Source of the DNA: Casimicrobium huifangae
GTDB lineage: Bacteria > Pseudomonadota > Gammaproteobacteria > Burkholderiales > Casimicrobiaceae
Assembly: GCF_009746125.1 (NCBI RefSeq)
Contig: NZ_CP041352.1
Span: forward strand, 895,847 to 959,846
DNA length: 64,000 nt
Direction of reading: 5' to 3'
Part shown: piece by piece, positions 17,145-27,043 of the stretch
Position numbering within the stretch: position 1 is the first letter of the stretch
Layout of the letters: each line of letters begins with the position of its first letter
Program-made: the position numbers and the translations under genes
The notes under the pieces: generated by a model
What the model saw: only the letters and a program-made list of their open reading frames with translations
What the model was told of the DNA's origin: nothing
Database searches by the model: none

Positions 17145-18110
17145 ATGAAAACAACACTCGCGTTGGTCGTCGCGTGCCTTGCCACGGTACCAAGCTTCGC
17201 ACAAACGAAGTGGGATTTGCCGACGGGTTACGCCACGGGCAGTTTCCAGACTGAGAATGTGCAGGCATTTGCCAACGATGTTGACAAGGCTACAGCGGGA
17301 AAACTGAAAATCACGCTGCACGCCAACGGTTCGCTCTACAAGGCGAACGAAATCAAGCGGGCGGTGCAGACGGGTCAGACGCAGGCGGGCGAGTTCATTC
17401 TCTCCGGTGCGGCAAACGAGAACGCACTGTTTGGCGTCGACTCCATTCCGTTTCTCGCGACCAGCTACGACGACGCACGTCGCCTGTACAGCGCGCAGAA
17501 GCCCGCGCTAGAAAAGCTGCTGGCCACCCAGGGAATGAAGCTGCTCTTCTCGGTACCCTGGCCGCCGCAATCGCTGTACTCGGTCAAGCCGATCAACGGC
17601 CCCGACGATCTGAAGGGCACCAAGATGCGCGCCTACAACCCCGCGACAACGCGTATCGCCCAATTGCTGAAGGCACAGCCGACGACGATCCAGTTGGCTG
17701 AATTGGGGCAAGCCCTGGCGACCGGCACCGTCGAAAACTTTCTGACGTCGAGCGCCAGTGGCATCGAGAACAAACTGTTCGAGCAGACCAAATACTTCTA
17801 TTCAGTGGCAGCCTGGTTGCCGCGCAACGCGACGGTCGTCAGCCAGAAGGCGTTTGACGCGCTCGACCGCCCGACGCAGGATGCTGTGCTGAAGGCTGCT
17901 TCCGCTGCCGAGCAACGCGGCTGGCAGATCAGCGAGCAGAAGGACGCGGAATTCATCAGAGAACTGACAGCGAAGGGCATGAAGGTCAGCGTACCGCCGG
18001 ATGCGCTCAAGAAGGAGCTTGTCACCATCGGCGATTCGATGACTGCAGACTGGCTCAAGTCAGCAGGCGCTGACGGCCAGGCCATTATCGCGACTTACCG
18101 CAAGAAGTAG
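17145..18110 (+). CDS. TRAP transporter substrate-binding protein (DctP), system 2
   Basis: A 321-residue periplasmic receptor. Signal peptide MKTTLALVVACLATVPSFAQ; mature start TKWDLPTGYATGSFQTENVQ, very similar to dctP1. It shares FSVPWPPQSLYSVKPI with the other two receptors. The start ATG at 17145 follows CAGGGGA; an earlier in-frame TTG would extend it by ten residues. dctQ2 and dctM2 follow. Confidence 0.93.
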   Translation: MKTTLALVVACLATVPSFAQTKWDLPTGYATGSFQTENVQAFANDVDKATAGKLKITLHANGSLYKANEIKRAVQTGQTQAGEFILSGAANENALFGVDSIPFLATSYDDARRLYSAQKPALEKLLATQGMKLLFSVPWPPQSLYSVKPINGPDDLKGTKMRAYNPATTRIAQLLKAQPTTIQLAELGQALATGTVENFLTSSASGIENKLFEQTKYFYSVAAWLPRNATVVSQKAFDALDRPTQDAVLKAASAAEQRGWQISEQKDAEFIRELTAKGMKVSVPPDALKKELVTIGDSMTADWLKSAGADGQAIIATYRKK

Positions 18111-18129
18111 GCGTCCTGCAGACACCGCT

Positions 18130-18148
18130 GCCGGGCAAAGCACCCGGC
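18130..18148. other. hairpin between dctP2 and dctQ2
   Basis: GCCGGG / CCCGGC stem with a seven-base loop, 20 bases after the dctP2 stop, without a T run. By analogy with the terminator after dctP1 it may stabilise the receptor message or weaken read-through into dctQ2. Confidence 0.45.
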
Positions 18149-18240
18149 GCAGCCTCCCGGTACGAACTTGGCACACACCGCTGCGGTGGCCAAGCGTGTA
18201 GCGGACACAACATAAACAAATCTTACAGTCGGGGTGTGAC

Positions 18241-18747
18241 GTGGGGAATGCTTTATCCAAAATCTATGACGGCCTGATGCTGCTCGCCTGCGTGTCAATG
18301 CTGGCTGCCTTTGCGACCATCATGCTCGGTGTGGTGGCGCGTGAGGCAGGCTGGGACATTCAGGGGCTCGATGCATACGCCGGCTACTCCATTGCTGCAG
18401 CGCTCTCTCTGGCGCTACCCGGCACGCTGCAAAATGGCGATCACATCCGCGTGTCGCTGATCCTGCAGCGCTCGCCCGCTCGCATACAGAACATCCTCGA
18501 ATACTGGGCCTTGCTGGCCGGGCTGACGCTGGCGCTGTTCATGGCTTGGTACGCGGCGCGGCTGGCCTGGGTGTCATGGTCAACCCATGACATATCCCCG
18601 GCGGCAGACGCGACACCACTGTGGATCCCGCAGCTAAGCATGGTGATCGGCTGTGTTGGCTTCGCGCTCGCCATGTTGCACGCGCTGGTCGCCCGAATCA
18701 CTGGCAGCACATTCTTCGCTGCCAGTGGCGCGGCAAACGTCGAGTAG
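18241..18747 (+). CDS. TRAP transporter small membrane subunit (DctQ), system 2
   Basis: A 168-residue inner-membrane protein with four hydrophobic segments, matching dctQ1 in layout (LGVVAREAGWDIQGLDAYAG, NGDHIRVSLILQ). The start is GTG at 18241, with only a weak GGGGTG ribosome-binding site upstream. dctM2 starts nine bases after its stop. Confidence 0.88.
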   Translation: MGNALSKIYDGLMLLACVSMLAAFATIMLGVVAREAGWDIQGLDAYAGYSIAAALSLALPGTLQNGDHIRVSLILQRSPARIQNILEYWALLAGLTLALFMAWYAARLAWVSWSTHDISPAADATPLWIPQLSMVIGCVGFALAMLHALVARITGSTFFAASGAANVE

Positions 18748-18755
18748 AGGCCATC

Positions 18756-20048
18756 ATGGAAGTCGTTATCGCGTTCGCGCTGATCGTTGCCCTACTGGTC
18801 GTTCTTGGCTCGGGCTTGTGGATCGGCCTGTCCCTGCTTGGTGTCGCGGTACTTGCCATGCAGTTGTTCACCTCGCGGCCAGTGGGGGACAGCATGATGC
18901 TCACCATCTGGGGCTCCACTTCCAGCTGGACGCTGACGGCGCTGCCGCTATTTCTGTGGATGGGTGAAATTCTGTTCCGCAGCAAACTCAGCAGCGACAT
19001 GTTCAGGGGCCTGGCTCCCTGGCTCAACCGTCTCCCTGGTCGCCTGCTGCACACCAATGTGATTGGCTGCACCATCTTTGCGGCAGTATCCGGATCAAGT
19101 GCGGCGACCTGCGCGACCATCGGCAAGATCACATTGCCTGAACTAAAACGTCGCGGCTATCCCGATGACATTGCGATAGGCACGCTGGCTGGAGCGGGAA
19201 CACTTGGCCTGCTGATACCACCGTCCATCATCATGATCGTCTACGGCGTGGCGGCCAACGTGTCGATCGCGAAACTCTTTATCGCCGGGGTGATTCCGGG
19301 CCTCATGCTGGCTGCATTGTTCATGGGCTACATCATTGTCTGGGCATTGTTCAACAAGGACAAAGTGCCTGCCGCAGACAGCGAGTTGTCGTTTCGCGAC
19401 AAGCTCTACGAATCGCGCCATCTGATCCCGGTGGTCTCGCTGATCGCCGTGGTGCTGGGTTCCATCTACAGCGGGCTAGCCACGGCAACCGAGGCGGCTG
19501 CCCTTGGCGTTGCAGGTTCACTGGTGCTGTCAGCCATCGAGCGTTCACTTAGCTGGCAGACCTTCAAGGAAGGGCTGGTTGCCGCGTGCCGTGTTTACTG
19601 CATGATCGGCCTGATACTCGCGGGCGCGGCCTTCCTGACGCTGGCGATGGGCTTCATGGGGATGCCGCGACATCTGGCGGAGTTCATCGGCGGCCTCAAC
19701 CTGTCGCCGTTCGTACTGATTCTGATGCTGACCGGTTTCTTCATCGTGCTGGGATGCTTCCTCGATGGCATCTCGATGGTGGTGCTGACGATGGCGGTGT
19801 TGCTGCCCACGGTACAAAAGGCCGGCTTCGACCTGATCTGGTTCGGAATTTTCATCGTTCTGGTGGTCGAGATGGCGCAGATCACGCCCCCGGTTGGCTT
19901 CAACTTGTTCGTACTGCAAAACCTTACCAAGCGGGAGATCACGTATCTCGCGCGTACGGCCCTGCCGCTGTTCGTGCTGATGCTGGTGGCGGTGTTGGCC
20001 ACCTACTTCGTACAGGACATCGTGCTCTGGCTTCCGGGGCACATGTAG
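18756..20048 (+). CDS. TRAP transporter large permease (DctM), system 2
   Basis: A 430-residue DctM permease, nearly collinear with dctM1 (FLWMGEILFRSKLSSDMFRG, AAVSGSSAATCATIGKI, LLIPPSIIMIVYGVAANVSI). The start is ATG at 18756; the upstream in-frame region belongs to the end of dctQ2. It probably also serves the third receptor, which has no membrane subunits of its own. Confidence 0.93.
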   Translation: MEVVIAFALIVALLVVLGSGLWIGLSLLGVAVLAMQLFTSRPVGDSMMLTIWGSTSSWTLTALPLFLWMGEILFRSKLSSDMFRGLAPWLNRLPGRLLHTNVIGCTIFAAVSGSSAATCATIGKITLPELKRRGYPDDIAIGTLAGAGTLGLLIPPSIIMIVYGVAANVSIAKLFIAGVIPGLMLAALFMGYIIVWALFNKDKVPAADSELSFRDKLYESRHLIPVVSLIAVVLGSIYSGLATATEAAALGVAGSLVLSAIERSLSWQTFKEGLVAACRVYCMIGLILAGAAFLTLAMGFMGMPRHLAEFIGGLNLSPFVLILMLTGFFIVLGCFLDGISMVVLTMAVLLPTVQKAGFDLIWFGIFIVLVVEMAQITPPVGFNLFVLQNLTKREITYLARTALPLFVLMLVAVLATYFVQDIVLWLPGHM

Positions 20049-20161
20049 GCACGCCAAAGGCGGTTGCTGCCACATTTTGGCAAGCGGATTTGAGAAGCCG
20101 CGGCAGCATCCACCCCAAGCGAGCAACCCGTAGTCAACAAAACCAACTGAGGGCTGTCATC

Positions 20162-21145
20162 ATGTCGTTACGTCACGTCCTGGTTACTTTGCTGCTGCTC
20201 GCCTGTGCATCGCGTTCAGCGATTGCTCAGGTCACCTGGAAACTGGCGACCGGCTATCGGGCCGAGTCCTTTCATACGCAAAATATCCAGTCGTTCGCCG
20301 CCGAGGTGGTGAAGACCACGGACGGTGCACTGAAAATAGATGTGCACCCGGGAAACAGTCTCGTCGCATTGAACGATGTGCGTCAAGCCGTGCAGGACGG
20401 CCGTGTCGATGCCGGTGAGACCATCATGACCAGCATGGTCAAGGACTTGAGTCTGGCGGGGGCTGACTCCGTGCCGTTTGTCGTGGGCAGTTACGCTGAC
20501 GCCCGCCGTCTGTGGGCGCTGCAGCGGCCGACGATGGAGCGGCTGCTCGCCCAGCGCGGTCTGAAACTTCTGTATTCGGTGCCGTGGCCGCCGCAAGGGC
20601 TGTATTCGAAACGACCCATTGCCGATGCCAAGGACTTTCGCGGCTCCAACATGCGAACCTACAACGACACTACGGTGCGCATTGCGCAGTTCCTCGGCGC
20701 TACGCCAGTCAATGTTGCAATGGTTGACGTTGGCAAGGCGCTGGCCGACGGCCGCGTGGACAGCATGATCACCTCGGCTGTCACTGGCGTGGAAAATCGT
20801 GTCTGGGATCATGTGCGCTACTACTACGAAATCAACGCGTGGTATCCGAAGAACATCGTGATGGTCAACCAGAAGCGCTTCGATGCTCTGTCGAAAGAAG
20901 CAAAGGCTGCGCTGATGCGCGCGGCCGAAAGCGCCGAGTTGCGTGGGTGGAACGCCAGTGAACGGGCCGCGCAGGAGTCGGTCGAAACGCTGCGACGCAA
21001 CGGCGTTAAGATCGGCGCTACACCGCCGGGACTGGAGCGCGAAATCCAGCGTATCGGTGAAAGATTTTCCAGCGAGTGGGTAAAGGCGGTAGGGGCCGAC
21101 GCACTCGAAGTATTCATTCCCTATTTCATGGCGTCGAGTAAATGA
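20162..21145 (+). CDS. third TRAP substrate-binding protein (DctP), coupled to oxoprolinase
   Basis: A 327-residue periplasmic receptor with signal peptide [20 protein letters not shown] then IAQ; mature start [20 protein letters not shown]. It is more diverged than dctP1 and dctP2 but keeps [16 protein letters not shown]. It has no DctQM of its own; dctQM2 lie immediately upstream. Its stop overlaps the start of the oxoprolinase gene as ATGA, which directly couples import and hydrolysis and is the best evidence that its ligand is the enzyme's substrate. Confidence 0.92.
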   Translation: MSLRHVLVTLLLLACASRSAIAQVTWKLATGYRAESFHTQNIQSFAAEVVKTTDGALKIDVHPGNSLVALNDVRQAVQDGRVDAGETIMTSMVKDLSLAGADSVPFVVGSYADARRLWALQRPTMERLLAQRGLKLLYSVPWPPQGLYSKRPIADAKDFRGSNMRTYNDTTVRIAQFLGATPVNVAMVDVGKALADGRVDSMITSAVTGVENRVWDHVRYYYEINAWYPKNIVMVNQKRFDALSKEAKAALMRAAESAELRGWNASERAAQESVETLRRNGVKIGATPPGLEREIQRIGERFSSEWVKAVGADALEVFIPYFMASSK

Positions 21146-24100
21146 AAACAAGTGACAGCGGTCGGCCCGCAAGCAGCAGTCAGTGGCAATTCTGGGTCGA
21201 CCGCGGCGGCACCTTCACCGACATCGTCGCCCGCCGTCCTGACGGCAGCCTGGTGACGCACAAGCTGCTGTCCGAAAACCCGGAGCGCTATCGCGACGCT
21301 GCCGTGCAAGGCGTGCGCGAGCTGCTGGGCGTCAAGCCCGGCGACGCGATCCCGGCCGAGCTCATCGAGGCCGTCAAGATGGGTACCACCGTCGCCACCA
21401 ACGCGCTGCTCGAACGCAAGGGTGAGCGCACGCTGCTGGTCGTCTCGCGCGGCTTCCGTGACCAGCTGCGCATTGCCTACCAGGCGCGACCGAAGCTCTT
21501 CGTGCGCAAGATCGAGCTGCCCGAGCTGCTCTACGAGTCGGTGGTCGAAGTTGATGAGCGCGTCGGCGCACACGGTGATGTCGTAACCCCTCTCAACGAA
21601 GCCGCTGCTCGCGCTGATCTACAAGCAGCATTCAATAAGGGCTTCCGGGCCGTCGCCATCTGCCTGATGCACGGTTACCGCTACAGTGCCCACGAAAATG
21701 CGCTGAAGGCGATTGCGCAACAGATTGGCTTCCCCCAGATCAGCGTGTCGCACGAGGTGTCGCCGCTCATGAAGTTCGTGTCGCGTGGCGACACCACGGT
21801 GGTCGACGCCTACCTTTCACCGATCCTGCGCCGCTATGTCGAGCAGGTGCAATCGTCGCTCGGCGACGTGCGGCTGCAGTTCATGCAGAGCTCGGGCGGG
21901 CTGACCGATGCCCACCGCTTTCAAGGCAAGGACGCGATCCTGTCCGGCCCGGCCGGCGGCATCGTCGGTGCCGCAGCCGTGACCCAGCTCGCCGGCTTCG
22001 ACAAGATGATCGGCTTCGACATGGGCGGCACCTCGACCGACGTGACGCACTTCGCGGGCGAGTACGAGCGCGCGTTCGAGACCGAGGTCGCCGGGGTGCG
22101 GCTGCGCGCCCCGATCATGCAGATCCACACCGTCGCGGCGGGCGGCGGCTCGATCTGCACGTTCGACGGCAGCAAGTTCCGCGTCGGCCCCGAGAGCGCC
22201 GGCGCCAACCCGGGGCCGGCCGCGTATCGCCGTGGCGGACCGCTGACCGTGACCGACTGCAACGTGATGGTCGGCAAACTGCGGCCCGAGCTGTTCCCGG
22301 CCGTGTTCGGCCCGGGCGGCGACCAGCCGCTCGACACCGGCGCCGTGATCGCCAAGTTCGCGCAGCTCGCGGCCGAGGTCGAGCGTGCGACCGGACAGAA
22401 GAAGACGCCCGAGGCGATCGCGGCGGGCTTCCTGCGCATCGCCGTTGAGAACATGGCCAACGCGATCAAGCACATCAGTGTGCAGCGCGGCTACGACGTC
22501 ACCGAATACACGCTGACCTGCTTCGGCGGCGCCGGCGGCCAGCACGCCTGCCTGGTGGCCGACGCGCTCGGCATGCAGCGTGTCTACATCCACCCGTTCG
22601 CAGGCGTGCTGTCGGCCTACGGCATGGGGCTCGCCGACGTGCGCACGCTGCGTCAGGCGGCCGTCGAGAAGCCGCTCAGCGATGAGCTGCTGGCGGCGCT
22701 GGGCAGCGAGTTCACCACCCTGGGCAGCGGCGCGCGCGGCGACGTCGAGGCGCAGGGCCTCGCGCCGGCGCAGGTGCGCGTGGTCAACACCGTCGCGCTC
22801 AAGTACGACGGCACCGACACCACGATCGAGCTGCCGGTGACGGCCACGACGCGCCAGGCCACGCTGGTCGAGGCGTTCGAGACGACCTACCGCCAGCGCT
22901 ACGGCTTTTTGATGCCGGGCCGCGCGCTGGTCATCGAGGCGATCTCGGCCGAGGCGATCGGGCAGACGCAGTCGGCCAGCGAGGCTGCGCCGGTGCTGGC
23001 CGCGCGCCCCGCGGGCCTGCTGGCCCGCGCGCAGGTGCACGCCTGGATGGACGATGCCGACCGCGAGACCGGCGTCTACTACCGCGAGGATTTGCGGCCC
23101 GGCGACGTGATCACCGGCCCGGCGATCATCAAGGAGCCGATCGCGACGACGGTCGTCGAGCCCGAGTGGCGCGCGCTGGTGACGCCGCTCAATCATCTGG
23201 TGCTCGAACGCACCCAGGTCAAGCAGCGCGCGCATGCCATCGGCACCACGGCCGACCCGGTGCTGCTCGAGGTGTTCAACAACCTGTTCATGGCGATCGC
23301 CGAGCAGATGGGCGTCACGCTCGCCAACACCAGCTATTCGGTCAACATCAAGGAGCGGCTCGACTTCTCGTGCGCGATCTTCGACCCCGAGGGCAACCTG
23401 GTCGCCAACGCGCCGCACATGCCGGTGCACCTCGGGTCGATGGGCGAGAGCGTGCGCGTAATCCTCGAAAAGCGCGCCGGCCAGATGAAGCCGGGTGACG
23501 CCTTCGTGCTCAACGCGCCGTACGCCGGCGGCACCCACATCCCCGACGTCACGGTGGTGACGCCCGTTTTCCTCAAGGGCGAGTCCTCGCCTCTTTTTTA
23601 TACGGCCGCGCGCGGCCACCATGCCGACATTGGCGGCATCACGCCGGGCTCGATGCCGCCGTTCTCGAAGCACATCAGCGAAGAGGGCGTGCTGCTCGAC
23701 AACGTGCAGCTGGTGCGCGAGGGCATCTTTCTCGAGGACGAGCTGACCGCGATCCTGACCCACGACGCCCACCCGGTGCGCAACGTCACGCAGAACATCG
23801 CCGACCTGCGCGCGCAGGTTGCCAGCTGCAACAAGGGCGCGACCGAGCTGGCCAAGATGGTCGAGCATTTCGGCCGCGAGGTCGTCGTGGCGTACATGAA
23901 GCACGTGCAGGACAACGCCGAGGAGAGCGTGCGCCGCGTGATCCACAAGCTGACCGATGGCGAGTTCGGCGTCGACCTCGACGACGGCAGCCACATCCAC
24001 GTCAAGGTGTCGATCGACCGCGCATCGCGCTCGGCGACCGTCGACTTCACGGGCACCTCGGCGCAGCGGCCCAGCAACTTCAACGCGCCACGCAGCGTCA

Positions 24101-24783
24101 GCCGCGCCGTGGTCCTGTATGTGTTCCGCACGCTGGTCGACGACGAGATCCCGATGAACGCCGGCTGCCTGAAGCCGATCGAGATCGTGATCCCGGACGG
24201 CAGCATGCTGTCGCCGGTCTACCCGGCGGCGGTGGTCGCCGGCAACGTCGAGGTGTCGCAGGCCGCAACCAACTGCCTGTACGGCGCGCTGGGCGTGCTG
24301 GCCGGTGCGTACGGCACGATGACCAATTTCACGTTCGGCAACGAGGCCTATCAGTATTACGAGACGATCTCGGGCGGCTCGGGCGCGGGCCCGACCTTCG
24401 ACGGCACCAGCGTCGTGCAGTGCCACATGACCAATTCGCGGCTGACTGACCCCGAGGTGCTCGAATTCCGCTATCCGGTGCGCGTCGATTCGCACACTAT
24501 CCATCCGGGCACCGGCGGCCGCGGCGCGCATCACGGCGGCGACGGTGCCGACCGCCGCATCCGCTTTCTCGAGCCGATGACCGCCGCGATCCTCGGCAAC
24601 AACCGCGTCAACCGGCCGCATGGCATGGCGGGCGGCGAACCGGGCGCGCCGGCCAAAAACTGGGTCGAGCGCGCCGGCGGCGGCCGCGAAGACTTCGGTC
24701 ACATCTGCGAGGTCGAGATGCAGCGCGACGACGTGTTCGTGATCCAGACGCCGGGCGGCGGCGGCTTCGGCAAGCCGCACTAG
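21142..24783 (+). CDS. fused 5-oxoprolinase/hydantoinase (HyuA-HyuB)
   Basis: A 1213-residue ATP-dependent amidohydrolase of the 5-oxoprolinase/N-methylhydantoinase family, with HyuA-like (about 1-690) and HyuB-like (about 700-1213) halves joined as in eukaryotic OPLAH. Visible landmarks are [68 protein letters not shown], then [66 protein letters not shown] and the glycine-rich C-terminus [10 protein letters not shown]. It starts inside the dctP3 stop (ATGA). From about codon 230 onward third positions become almost uniformly G/C, unlike the first part. Confidence 0.92.
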   Translation: MKTSDSGRPASSSQWQFWVDRGGTFTDIVARRPDGSLVTHKLLSENPERYRDAAVQGVRELLGVKPGDAIPAELIEAVKMGTTVATNALLERKGERTLLVVSRGFRDQLRIAYQARPKLFVRKIELPELLYESVVEVDERVGAHGDVVTPLNEAAARADLQAAFNKGFRAVAICLMHGYRYSAHENALKAIAQQIGFPQISVSHEVSPLMKFVSRGDTTVVDAYLSPILRRYVEQVQSSLGDVRLQFMQSSGGLTDAHRFQGKDAILSGPAGGIVGAAAVTQLAGFDKMIGFDMGGTSTDVTHFAGEYERAFETEVAGVRLRAPIMQIHTVAAGGGSICTFDGSKFRVGPESAGANPGPAAYRRGGPLTVTDCNVMVGKLRPELFPAVFGPGGDQPLDTGAVIAKFAQLAAEVERATGQKKTPEAIAAGFLRIAVENMANAIKHISVQRGYDVTEYTLTCFGGAGGQHACLVADALGMQRVYIHPFAGVLSAYGMGLADVRTLRQAAVEKPLSDELLAALGSEFTTLGSGARGDVEAQGLAPAQVRVVNTVALKYDGTDTTIELPVTATTRQATLVEAFETTYRQRYGFLMPGRALVIEAISAEAIGQTQSASEAAPVLAARPAGLLARAQVHAWMDDADRETGVYYREDLRPGDVITGPAIIKEPIATTVVEPEWRALVTPLNHLVLERTQVKQRAHAIGTTADPVLLEVFNNLFMAIAEQMGVTLANTSYSVNIKERLDFSCAIFDPEGNLVANAPHMPVHLGSMGESVRVILEKRAGQMKPGDAFVLNAPYAGGTHIPDVTVVTPVFLKGESSPLFYTAARGHHADIGGITPGSMPPFSKHISEEGVLLDNVQLVREGIFLEDELTAILTHDAHPVRNVTQNIADLRAQVASCNKGATELAKMVEHFGREVVVAYMKHVQDNAEESVRRVIHKLTDGEFGVDLDDGSHIHVKVSIDRASRSATVDFTGTSAQRPSNFNAPRSVSRAVVLYVFRTLVDDEIPMNAGCLKPIEIVIPDGSMLSPVYPAAVVAGNVEVSQAATNCLYGALGVLAGAYGTMTNFTFGNEAYQYYETISGGSGAGPTFDGTSVVQCHMTNSRLTDPEVLEFRYPVRVDSHTIHPGTGGRGAHHGGDGADRRIRFLEPMTAAILGNNRVNRPHGMAGGEPGAPAKNWVERAGGGREDFGHICEVEMQRDDVFVIQTPGGGGFGKPH

Positions 24784-24799
24784 GTCGGGCGCCGGAGCG

Positions 24800-25363
24800 T
24801 TACTGCTTCGGCAACCGTTCCTTGAGCAGCGCGCTGATCTCCTCCAGGCTCTTCTGGATGGCGCGCAGCGCCTCGGCCTGAGCGCGGTCGGCGGCGTCCA
24901 TGGCGGCCGGGGCGGTGGCGCGCGGACGCTTGAGCGCCTGCCGCGCCGCCAGGATCTGCGAGCGGTAATGGTGGGCGTCGATGATGCCGATCAGCTTCAT
25001 GTCGTGCGCCTGGCCGGCGCTCTGGCCCGCGGTCTCGAACTTCAGGATGCTCAGGTGGAAGCGCTTGAGCAGCGGCCCCTCGATGAAGGTCACGTCCTGG
25101 ATGTTCTCGAGCGGGATGGTCTTTTCGACCTGGAAGATGATGCCCTTGCGATAGCGCAGCGAGTTCTCCGACAGCACGCATTCGAGCTTTTCGAAGTAGT
25201 GGCGCGCCCACCATTGCCCGACGCCGAGAAACCAGATCAGCGCGACTGGAAGTCCGATGATCGTCATCGCGATCGAAAAGCCGATGGTGATGACCAGATA
25301 AGGTTTGATCAGCGGGTTGAATTCGGCGTGCAGCGGCAAGTCGTCAGCGTTTTGGGCATTCAT
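24800..25363 (-). CDS. PH-domain (bacterial pleckstrin-like, YdbS/DUF304-type) membrane protein
   Basis: A 187-residue protein with two hydrophobic segments (VITIGFSIAMTIIGLPVALI at about 24-44), then a YdbS-type PH domain about 60-140 (LECVLSENSLRYRKGIIF, TIPLENIQDVTFIEGPLLKR), and an Ala/Glu-rich amphipathic C-terminal helix. Function in this family is not established; membrane-surface roles are assumed. Codon use is as GC-skewed as the adjoining oxoprolinase gene, to which it is convergent. Confidence 0.78.
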   Translation of the reverse strand: MNAQNADDLPLHAEFNPLIKPYLVITIGFSIAMTIIGLPVALIWFLGVGQWWARHYFEKLECVLSENSLRYRKGIIFQVEKTIPLENIQDVTFIEGPLLKRFHLSILKFETAGQSAGQAHDMKLIGIIDAHHYRSQILAARQALKRPRATAPAAMDAADRAQAEALRAIQKSLEEISALLKERLPKQ

Positions 25364-25452
25364 TGTTGGCGTTCAGGTCGGTCGGCAATGCGCGATTGTG
25401 CGGCAAATGTGGCCGGGCATGCCGGCATTGCGACGGCAGGCAAAATAGCGCG

Positions 25453-26478
25453 ATGAAAACGATCTACAACGCGGTGCACGCCGCGCATCGGGCCGAATAC
25501 GAATTTTTCCGTGGCGAGAAAGTCCCGGCATTTGAGAAGCCAGAACGTGCCGACTGGGTGCACGCTGCTGTGCAACGCGCAGGCTTGGGCGAGGTGCTGT
25601 CGCCGCAGGCGCACGACGACGCGGCGATCCTCAAAGTCCATGCTGAGCCTTACGTCCGCTTTCTGCGTGGTGCGCACGATGAGTTTCTGGCCCTTGGCGG
25701 GCAAGGCTCGGCGTTTCCCGCAGTGTGGGCGATTCGCGGTATGCGCAGTGACATTGAGCCGAAGAATTTCGCGGCGCGTATGGGGCTCTACTCGTTCGAT
25801 GCCGGTTCTCCGCTGACTGCCGGCACCTGGCAGGCGACCCGAACGGGGGCCGACTGCGCGCTGACTGCGGTTGACCTGCTCAATGCCGGTGAGCGGAGCG
25901 CGTTCGTGCTGACGCGGCCACCAGGACATCACGCCGGGCGTGACTTCTTCGGTGGTTATTGCTTTCTGAACCACGCTGCCATCGCCGCGCAGGCGCTACG
26001 CGATGCGGGTTGCGCGCGGGTAGCGATTCTTGACGTCGATTACCACCACGGCAACGGCACGCAGGACATTTTCTACGACCGCGCCGACGTACTGTTCGTC
26101 AGCATTCATGGTGACCCGCTGACCGAGTACCCGTTCTTTCTCGGTCACGCCGACGAGACGGGGCGTGGCGCCGGGCTTGGCTTCAATTGCAATTTGCCGT
26201 TGCCAGCTGGCACCACGGCAGACGCGTGGTTTGCTGCGCTCGATCAGGCGCTCGCGCGAATTGCAGCTTTCAAGCCGGACGCGCTGGTGGTGTCGCTCGG
26301 TGTCGACACCTTCGAGGGCGATCCGATTTCGCACTTCAAGCTGAAAACCGCCGACTATCCACGCATGGGCGAACGCATCGCGGCGCTCAGGCTGCCGACG
26401 CTGTTTGCCATGGAAGGTGGCTACGCGGTCGCGGAGATTGGCGATAACGTTGTCGGCGTGTTGACCGGCGCCGCCTGA
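25453..26478 (+). CDS. acetylpolyamine amidohydrolase (class II HDAC-like)
   Basis: A 341-residue zinc deacetylase, the same length as the characterised acetylpolyamine amidohydrolases. Active-site motifs are RPPGHHAGRDFFGGYCFLNH (catalytic His159/His160), ILDVDYHHGNGTQDIFY (zinc ligands Asp196 and His198), SLGVDTFEGDP (third zinc ligand) and MEGGYAVAEIG (transition-state Tyr). Likely substrate: acetylated putrescine, cadaverine or spermidine in the cytoplasm. The start is ATG at 25453; upstream in-frame sequence is atypical. Substrate assignment is by family resemblance. Confidence 0.88.
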   Translation: MKTIYNAVHAAHRAEYEFFRGEKVPAFEKPERADWVHAAVQRAGLGEVLSPQAHDDAAILKVHAEPYVRFLRGAHDEFLALGGQGSAFPAVWAIRGMRSDIEPKNFAARMGLYSFDAGSPLTAGTWQATRTGADCALTAVDLLNAGERSAFVLTRPPGHHAGRDFFGGYCFLNHAAIAAQALRDAGCARVAILDVDYHHGNGTQDIFYDRADVLFVSIHGDPLTEYPFFLGHADETGRGAGLGFNCNLPLPAGTTADAWFAALDQALARIAAFKPDALVVSLGVDTFEGDPISHFKLKTADYPRMGERIAALRLPTLFAMEGGYAVAEIGDNVVGVLTGAA

Positions 26479-26503
26479 CAGTCATTTCTCAGGTGACGAA
26501 GCC

Positions 26504-26523
26504 AGGGCGTGTTAACACGCCCT
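26504..26523. terminator. 20-bp perfect palindrome between convergent genes
   Basis: AGGGCGTGTT / AACACGCCCT, a perfect palindrome located between the deacetylase stop and the convergent hypothetical gene, whose stop codon lies within it. No T run, so terminator function is plausible but not certain. Confidence 0.5.
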
Positions 26524-26977
26524 AGATGCGACCAGCAGCGGCAATTGAAACCGCCTTGAGCTGTGGTGGGCAGAGCGGGTGCTTGTCGATACGAGGAAAG
26601 GTTTCCGGCAACGCGCCGCGAATGCTGAAGTTGAGACCCACGATGATGAATGGATGATCCTGCCCGTAGGTGCCCCCGGCGAAGTTGGTCAGCACGCTGA
26701 TATGGCCATCCTGCGTGCTGCCGCGGCGATCCTTCTGGTCCGCGATGATCGCGATGGTCAACGGATCGTTGGGGAGCCCCGTGTACGGCGCGCCGGGTAC
26801 GACTGCGGCGAAGATCGGCCGCATCTTGGCGTCAACGGCGGGATCTTTCGCAGCGCAGGCATAGCCGAGTTGTACGAGCTGCACATCATCTGGCCGATTG
26901 GGCGAGGTTCGCCCAACATTCGCGCTCAGGTTCCAGAAAAACAGCGTTCCATTCCTGACGACAACTTGGACAGCCAT
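26522..26977 (-). CDS. hypothetical protein, 151 aa
   Basis: No family recognised and no signal peptide. It begins MAVQVVVRNGTLFFWNLSAN and has a central region mentioning YTGLPNDPLTIAIIADQKDR and a GTYGQDHPFIIVGLNF strand. A GGAG ribosome-binding site lies upstream of the ATG at 26977. Codon use looks normal. The gene downstream of it on the other strand is the deacetylase; upstream on the same strand is a secreted hypothetical. Confidence 0.6.
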   Translation of the reverse strand: MAVQVVVRNGTLFFWNLSANVGRTSPNRPDDVQLVQLGYACAAKDPAVDAKMRPIFAAVVPGAPYTGLPNDPLTIAIIADQKDRRGSTQDGHISVLTNFAGGTYGQDHPFIIVGLNFSIRGALPETFPRIDKHPLCPPQLKAVSIAAAGRI

Positions 26978-27043
26978 GTGAGCGCTCCGGTCAATGGGTG
27001 ACCATTCGATAGACGCACTTCGCCGGCTGAAAGCGCCACGCTG

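Noticed and set aside
21817-24780. 987-codon minus-strand ORF
   Set aside because: It lies wholly antisense to the well-supported oxoprolinase and is a by-product of the near-absence of A/T at third positions; the protein is His/Arg/Asp-rich without any recognisable fold.
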